Assembly: GCF_947507565.1 (NCBI RefSeq)
Contig: NC_089190.1
Coordinates: 2,046,001 to 2,110,000 of the forward strand
Source: Oscarella lobularis
Lineage: Eukaryota > Porifera > Homoscleromorpha > Homosclerophorida > Oscarellidae
Direction: 5' to 3'
Length of the DNA: 64,000 nt
Positions within the stretch are counted from its first letter, which is position 1; every line of letters starts with the position of its first letter. The notes under the pieces were generated by a model. The model saw only the letters and a list, made by a program, of their open reading frames with translations, was not told the DNA's origin and did no database searches. Below, piece by piece: positions 56,901 through 64,000 of the stretch. A program made the translations under genes and the position numbers.

Positions 56901-58693
56901 CCTTGGGGAAAAAAAAATTATTATCATTATTATTATTATTATTATTGTATTTATCTTTTGGGCTTACCTAGGGGTTTCAGTTCCTCGTCGCATGCGCGTC
57001 GAACGAGCAAATTCATCGTAAAGTAGCCGCTATTGAACCAATCGTACATTTCAAGCCCAGTAAAGGGACCTGGAACACGCAAAAGACATCCCTATGAATA
57101 TATATGATATATACTTTCTTACCCTGCATTTCTCTCTGTGGATCCATATAGAACCATTGGGTAAATGACTCTGGGACGGGAAAGAGTCCCGTTGATGACG
57201 GTGGTGCCGGCATGAATATTGGCTGGGGAGACAATGGGGGAGGAGGAGGAGGAGGAGCGCTAACGGTTGCCATGGGTTCCGGTTCGACTTTTTTAATTAT
57301 GTCCTTTTCATCGTCCTATGGATGAAACATTGATTTCGATATGAATAATAAATTAATTAATAACGTGACCTTTACGACTCCATCCACTAAATTCTTTGTT
57401 GATAATTCGAGTCCCTTTAGCATGGAATCTTCCTCTTCCTCCTCCTCCTCTTTCTCCTTCTCCTCTCCTTCACTTGCAAACGTTTCCATGTCAACCGCCT
57501 GCTTCCGTATGACGTTTCCCGGCTGAGAAGTGCCAACTGATGAAGAGGGCATATTTATCTGACCACGCCCACGTCCTGCACTATAAAATTTAGGCAAAGG
57601 AACGGTCTCCTTCACGGGACCATCACTACGCGTCTCCTTGAGAGACATATTCGCTGTTTTTTCTTTAATCTGTTCCACGATGACGTCAGCAGAATCCGGT
57701 TTCCTCTCGACGTCACGTGGTGGAGACGAAGAGGAGAGCTTTGAACCTGAAAATTGGGTCACGTGATCATCCGAATGCAAGCGCTGTTTCGCCGCGTTGC
57801 CATGGTCCCTCCATCCATGTTTCGAACCTTAAAAAATATCCTCCTATTTTGATCACGTGGGATTCTGACGTCATTATTCTTACCCACAACTTGCCACGTG
57901 TCAGCAGGAGGCGATTTTAAATTCCACACGTCTTCCTCCTTTTCTGGCGGCGTTTCAGCACTTCTCCAATTAGACAAATGTTCGGATCGACTGGTGTCGC
58001 CGCCGCCGACGCTCCCTGACGTCTTTCGTCTTCCCTCATGTTCGAAATCCCGCTCCTCTGGGCCCTCGACGTCGCCGCCGACGCTCGCTCTCTGATAGGC
58101 CCCGCCCCCTTCCCTCTTCCCTATACACACACACACATCATAGAAATTATTTAATTATTTAATCAATAATTTTCTCACCTCCTCTCGACGCCATTCGCTG
58201 CGTGGCCACGCCCCCGCCGACCCCAACTCGTCCGGGAGCGGCGCCGCGCCCCGCGCGATTCATCCTCATTCTCATAACAATTTGACTGTTTACTCCAAGC
58301 GCTTGCGCTCTCTAGGGTCCCCTCCACATGACCACGCCCCCTCTTTTCTCGAGACCCAAACCTGTTCTTCGTCGTTGAGCGGTGCAAACGAGAGGGGCGT
58401 TATCGATTCGCGTCGCAACAGTTCGGAAAAGTGTTGCAATGCGTTCGGAGGCGAGATTCCCGGATTGAGAAGTGCGAGCATTTCTTCGCGTCCGTAACGA
58501 TGTTCGGCGAGCTTGAGCGGCGCGACGGCGATCGGTGCGCGCGCGATTCCGTGTTTCGTTGGCGATTTGAGAGGCGGCGGCTGATTTTGACCCGTATTCG
58601 CCATTTTTCGTAGCCTAGGAGATAGGAGACGTTTCTTAGCCATTCGAGTCGTTCGAAGACGTACCACTGCGGTCCGAAAGTCATGTCCGACAT
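53961..58693 (-). CDS. GIGYF: GIGYF (GRB10-interacting GYF protein) homologue
   Basis: Translational repressor that recruits the cap-binding protein 4EHP. ATG 58693 gives MSDMTFGPQW, the family N-terminus (FGPEW). Exon 2 has LAEHRYGREEMLALL, the 4EHP-binding segment, then PLSFAPLNDEEQ. The GYF domain (about 57180-56960) reads WFYMDPQREMQGPFTGLEMY, DWFNSGYFTMNLLVRRACDE, LKPLGE, then VYGRIPFEPG. A long charged coiled coil rich in Arg/Glu follows (about 56230-55820), with Gln-rich linkers. The C-terminal part has an EYIDAYLGTSGAAKDFARGF segment and ends TSLLSYNVTAGERHNQGEIK before TGA (53963-53961), matching the family's tail. About 20 exons. Confidence 0.93.
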
Positions 58694-58945
58694 GTCCGCT
58701 GTGCTGTCTAGAGGAGGAGAGATGACAGTTTCCTCGAAGGGGGGCTCACGCGATTAATTAAACGATCGTGCAGAAAAGAGTTCGCCGCGAAGGCTTTTGG
58801 GGGTGCTTTTGCTAGTCGTCGACGATCGTGCTTACATGAATCGTTTCCGAGTACTGTACGGTCGCTTGTTCTCTTTCCTAAACGTCCCGTATGTCTACAG
58901 TGTTACGTCACTCGGTCCCCGGCTATCGCGACGTCTGAATCACGA

Positions 58946-60320
<1,375 letters not shown>

Positions 60321-60437
60321 CTAGCTAACTGTGTATCCTTGTCTGTGTGCGTGTGTGTATTCACTGCATCCCCATATAAAGCACTACAAGTACGTACCTT
60401 ACCACTACTACTGAATGCAATAAAATACCTGCTACAA

Positions 60438-63128
60438 TCAGTCAAACGTCAATTTCTGACCAGCGAACTCTTGAATTGTGCCTTTGTGCGCGGCGCGCGC
60501 TCCGCCACTTCCGCCGCGGCCTCTAAAGCCGCCGCCACTTCCGCCGCGTTCTCGACCGAAGCCTCGCCCCCCGCGGCCTCCTCGACCTCCGGAAAAGCCT
60601 CGACCCCCTGAAAAGCCGCCGCCACCGCGACCAAAGCCGCCGCCTCCGCCGAAACCGCCGCGTGGCGATTGAAAATCGCCGCGTTCGCGCGCGTATTCGA
60701 GTGAAATCTGGCGATTATCTATTGACTGGCCGTTCATCTTTTTCAGCGCTCTTTCGGCTGAATCGGCGTCGCCAAACTCCACAAAACCGATTCTAGGACG
60801 AGAAAGAAAATTAAATTATGTATCTTTGCGCGTGCTTATGTTTTTTCTTACCCCTTGGATTCTCCCGTGTCTCTATTCTTCGGAATTCTCACGCTAACTG
60901 CGCCGGAGAACTTTCCACTCAACACATCTTCAGAAACATTGTAGCTAAGATTCTTTACTACCAATGTGCTGCTTTTTGACGGCGTGCCGCCGAAACCGCC
61001 GCCGCCGCCGCCGCCACGTCCGCCGCCGAAACCGCCGCCGCGACCTCGGCTTCCGCCACGATTTCCGCCCTGACTTGGCTTTCGATCACTTGATGATCGA
61101 ATAACGAGCATTCTTCCATCAAGAGTGGAGCCGTTGAGTTCAATCGCTTTGTTCATCGCTGCTTTGGAGTTGAACTTCACAAACGCGATGCTGATTGATT
61201 AAAAAATCGAATTGTATTATTATTATTAATTAAATGAGGTTTTTGATTTACCCGCGTGATTCTCCAGTGTAGCGATCCGTCACAATTTTGACCGTTTCCG
61301 GAGGAGCTTTTCCCCTCTTGAAAAACGTCGCAAGACCATCTTCATCCGTGTTATAGGACAAACTTCCAACAAAAACTGCACAAAATAAATAAAATTAAAT
61401 AAATAAATGATTTGGGGAAGAGCACCTTCATTGTCTTGTGCAAAGGGATTCTCCTCCGCTGTCTCTTTTGGCGTCTCGGCTTTCAATTTCGGTTTTCCAG
61501 CATACGTTTCCTCCTTCTCTTCTTCCTCATCGTCTGAATCTTCATCGGAATCTTCTTCATCTTCTTTTGCTTTTGGTTTCTTCTTGATCTATAGAAACGC
61601 AGTCTAATTATTAATTAATTAATATAGAATTGGTGCTTTTATACATTTTCATCACTGTCGTCATCATCACTGTCATCCTCATCGCTTTCCTCCTCCTCCG
61701 CTTTTCTCTAAAACCACAGCTCTTGTCTCCACCAAGACAAGAGAACACAACCCTAGCACCATACCTTCACTCCAGCTTTCTTGGACGCAGCTGGAGCCTT
61801 TTCCTCATCAGAACTGTCGTCAGAAGATGATGACTCCTCCGCGTCTTTTTTAGACGCCTGTGGTGCTTTCTTCACGGGCTTCTTCTTCGTCTCTTCCTCA
61901 TCAGAACTGTCATCTGATGATGATGACGACTCTTCTTTCTTCTTCTTTGCTATTGTTGCTTTCTTTGCTGGTGCAACCGGAGCCTTCTTCTTCTCCTCCT
62001 CCTCATCATCTGAGCTATCTTCTGAAGATGATTCCGCCTTTTTCTTCGCTGGAATTGGCGCCGGTGTTTTCTTCGACGGAACCGCGGGTTTCTTCTGGTC
62101 TTCTTCATCGCTGGAACTCTCCTCCCCGGATGACGATTCCGGTTTTTTCAATTCCGGTTTTTTCTTGGCTGGAGAAGGTGATTTTGATGGAACTGGCTTT
62201 TTCTTCTTTGCTGCTGACATCAATGACATGAGTTTCTGTCTCTTTTCCGCTTGCTTTTCTTCGTCGGAAGAGGATGACTCGGAGTCTGAGTCGTCGCTAC
62301 TACTCTCTTTTGCCTTGGTAATCTATTTGAAATTATCTAATTAGATTTATTAAAAATATTTATATGTATTCTGACTTTGGTTGGTTCGACTTTTTTGGCG
62401 ACGACTGGAGTTTCGTCGTCTGACGACTAAAGAAGAATTTTATTTTGGATCACGTGTTTTTGAGCAATTAATTAACATACGTCGTCGTCATCAGAACTTA
62501 TTTCCTGTTTGGATTTTGGCTTGGTAGCCTTCTTTGAAGCCTTTTTGGGTGAGCTGCTACAATGAAAATAATTATGGTGCAATATAGTCCACGATTAAAT
62601 AACCTTATTTCCATTTTTTCCGGCTTCTAGAAATCCAAATAGTTTTAAAAACACGAGTCATTTAGAAAATTCCCACCTTGTCTTTTTTCTTCTTTTTGGC
62701 TTCCACGATTGGCTATGGGAGATAATGAATTATCGCGTATTAATTAATTAATTAATTAATTAATTAAATTTATTAATTTTACTTTCGATTTTTTGGCCGG
62801 CGTTTCGATCGATGGCTGATCGTCTACCTTTTGACGCTTCTTCGCTTTCTTTTCTATCTTTTTCTCGTCCTTCGAAGCCTCGCTTTCGGCCTACGCACGC
62901 GTTGAGGGTCAAATAAGCTAGCCGAGACGCTAAATCGACTTAAAACGTGCATAGGAGTACATAGAACGTGCAAAAACTAGGCAAAATGCGTCGAATCAGC
63001 GAAAACGCGACACGTGCTCGCGCGCGCGAGCTTAGAATCGATTGTGGCGGTCAAATCGATGTCGAAATGCGTCCCATGCAACGTCGGATACTCACAATAG
63101 CCTTCTTTTTGCTCTTGTCCTTCCCCAT
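60438..63128 (-). CDS. NCL: Nucleolin-like protein (acidic/basic N-terminus, two RRMs, GAR tail)
   Basis: Nucleolar RNA-binding protein of rRNA transcription and processing. ATG 63128 gives MGKDKSKKKAI, then Lys-rich exons (KKIEKKAKKRQKVDDQ). A large exon (62229-61755) alternates Lys/Pro segments with acidic Ser blocks (ESSSEDSSDDEEEEKKKAP), the nucleolin pattern of CK2-site repeats. RRM1 (about 61440-61090) has FVGSLSYNTDEDGL-type RNP2 and GIAFVKFNSKAAMNKAIELN (RNP1). A Gly/Arg linker precedes RRM2 (LVVKNLSYNVSEDVL; GFVEFGDADSAERALKKMNG). The C-terminal Gly/Arg/Phe tail (about 60660-60480) ends QEFAGQKLTFD at TGA. Having two RRMs, as in yeast Nsr1, rather than four as in vertebrate nucleolin is worth noting. 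Confidence 0.88.
62739..62767. repeat. TTAA-type run in nucleolin-like intron
   Basis: Perfect TTAATTAA repetition of about 29 bp in an intron, same class as the run at 16577. Confidence 0.9.
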
Positions 63129-63267
63129 GGCGGATAAACGATCGGAAGATTCGGAACACGTGGAATTGATATTCGGGACAACGGAGGTGTGCAAAGGTTC
63201 CCGTTTGTAGTACGGGACCTGGTATAGAACGAACGAACTACAGTATGCATACCGGTACGTTTGTTTT

Positions 63268-64000
63268 TCAGAGAAGTCTTCCGCGACACACGCTAGAGTT
63301 GCAATGGCACTTTATAACTTTGCCGGGAACACTTCCGACTTCGTAGCTGTAATCCCACGTCAGTTCCGCTTTCGCTCTAATAGGCCTAAAGCAGAGAAAA
63401 ATGTTTCAAAAAAAAGATAAATAATTCGCTTTCTACCTTTTGGCAAAAAACGCAACATAAGGAAAACGAAGATCGTGCGTGTCAACGAACACGTTTTGAA
63501 CGCAAAGATTCGGAGAACAGCTATGCTGCAACCAAAAAATTAGCAAATAAAAAAATTAAATAATCGCGATATAGATTACGTTGAGAAATCGGCCCACATT
63601 TCCAGCCGATTTAGCGTCAACTGCATAGCAGCCACACTCGGTTTTCCCAAAGAGAAGCCTGGTCTTGTTCGCAGGTTTCGGCTTGAATAAATCCACGCTA
63701 CGACGATATGACGTCGATTTGAAGGCAATGCCTCGAGGAAGACGACTAATACTCCACTTTTTATCTCTATTATAATACAGTTTCGAGACTATTAAGGGTT
63801 GTATGCAGGGTTCTGCCGAGAATTTTTTCAGTGTGGGAAGAAGGTCTGGAAAATTGTCCAAGACACTTTTATGAATCGTCTAAGGCAAAATTGTCTTGGA
63901 CCATTTTCAAAACTGTCTTGGACCATATTTAAAACCATTTTAAAAATTGTCTTGAACGTTCGAACGGGAAGAAGGCAAAGGCATACGGAGAAGGCAAAAG
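63268..64000 (-). CDS. SETDB1: SETDB1-type histone H3K9 methyltransferase, C-terminal exons (5' part outside window)
   Basis: Read on the minus strand: [20 protein letters not shown] with RFLN, then after an intron [20 protein letters not shown] with [10 protein letters not shown], then [20 protein letters not shown] and the post-[16 protein letters not shown] before TGA (63270-63268). The NHSC motif, split by the intron, and the ELTWDY segment are SET-domain catalytic and cofactor-binding motifs; [15 protein letters not shown] is characteristic of SETDB1/eggless. It is the split or bifurcated SET type, whose first half and Tudor/MBD domains would lie beyond the window. Upstream of about 63860 the sequence is repetitive and probably intronic. 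Confidence 0.87.
63850..63960. repeat. Short direct and inverted repeats at the window edge
   Basis: TGTCTTGGACCAT occurs twice on the plus strand (about 63891 and 63918) with a diverged third copy (TGTCTTGAAC, about 63948), and an inverted copy (AATTGTCCAAGACA, about 63854). Probable intron of the SETDB1-type gene; the array may continue past the window. Confidence 0.65.

Overview
This window is nuclear DNA from an animal. The genes are packed tightly on both strands, and most are split by very short GT-AG introns (commonly about 50-55 bp, often rich in TTAATTAA or AATAAATA runs). The gene set is metazoan: a FOXL2-type forkhead factor, a HES repressor ending in WRPW, SHP2, kazrin, GPR158-like class C receptors and heparan sulfate epimerase. 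The central gene encodes a Hedge-VWA-cadherin-Ig-EGF transmembrane protein of the 'hedgling' type, known from sponges, cnidarians and choanoflagellates. With the compactness, this points to an early-branching animal, most likely a sponge (a homoscleromorph such as Oscarella would fit). The species is inference. Identifications come from reading translated exons against remembered family signatures; no search was run.

Layout, left to right. 1-5047 (+): 3' end of a GLCE-like epimerase, then an OPA1 dynamin GTPase. 5240-6412 (-): HES. 7053-10462 (+): VPS9-domain Rab5 exchange factor. 10586-19652: a block of housekeeping genes, several in head-to-head pairs with promoters of only 59-119 bp (NIP7/TTC36, a methyltransferase/UTP3, SZRD1/CTDNEP1), followed by CSTF1. 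19806-25459 (+): the hedgling-like receptor, whose cytoplasmic tail carries tyrosine motifs and an SH2 domain. 25460-28137: the largest gene-poor stretch, with an inverted repeat and two families of tandem repeats. 28138-32403 (-): kazrin and an AGTRAP-like membrane protein. 32590-33734 (+): a PLAC8 protein and a C8orf33 homologue. 33770-37791 (-): a CDCA3-like gene, containing a near-perfect 63-bp palindrome inside its coding sequence, and SHP2. 38035-40529: C1orf50 homologue (+) and PHB2 (-), with stop codons 13 bp apart. 41225-42394 (-): single-exon FOXL2. 43645-48392 (-): USP5. 48731-53616: two intronless, convergent GPR158/179-like receptors. 53961-58693 (-): GIGYF. 58946-60320 (+): SDHB. 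60438-63128 (-): nucleolin-like protein. 63268-64000 (-): 3' end of a SETDB1-type H3K9 methyltransferase.

The genes do not form a pathway cluster. The most interesting content is the receptor combining an N-terminal Hedge domain with a C-terminal SH2 domain (with a GC splice donor just before the SH2 exon that could give an SH2-less isoform), the intronless GPR158-like pair, and the coding palindrome. CDS coordinates for spliced genes run from start codon to stop codon and include introns.
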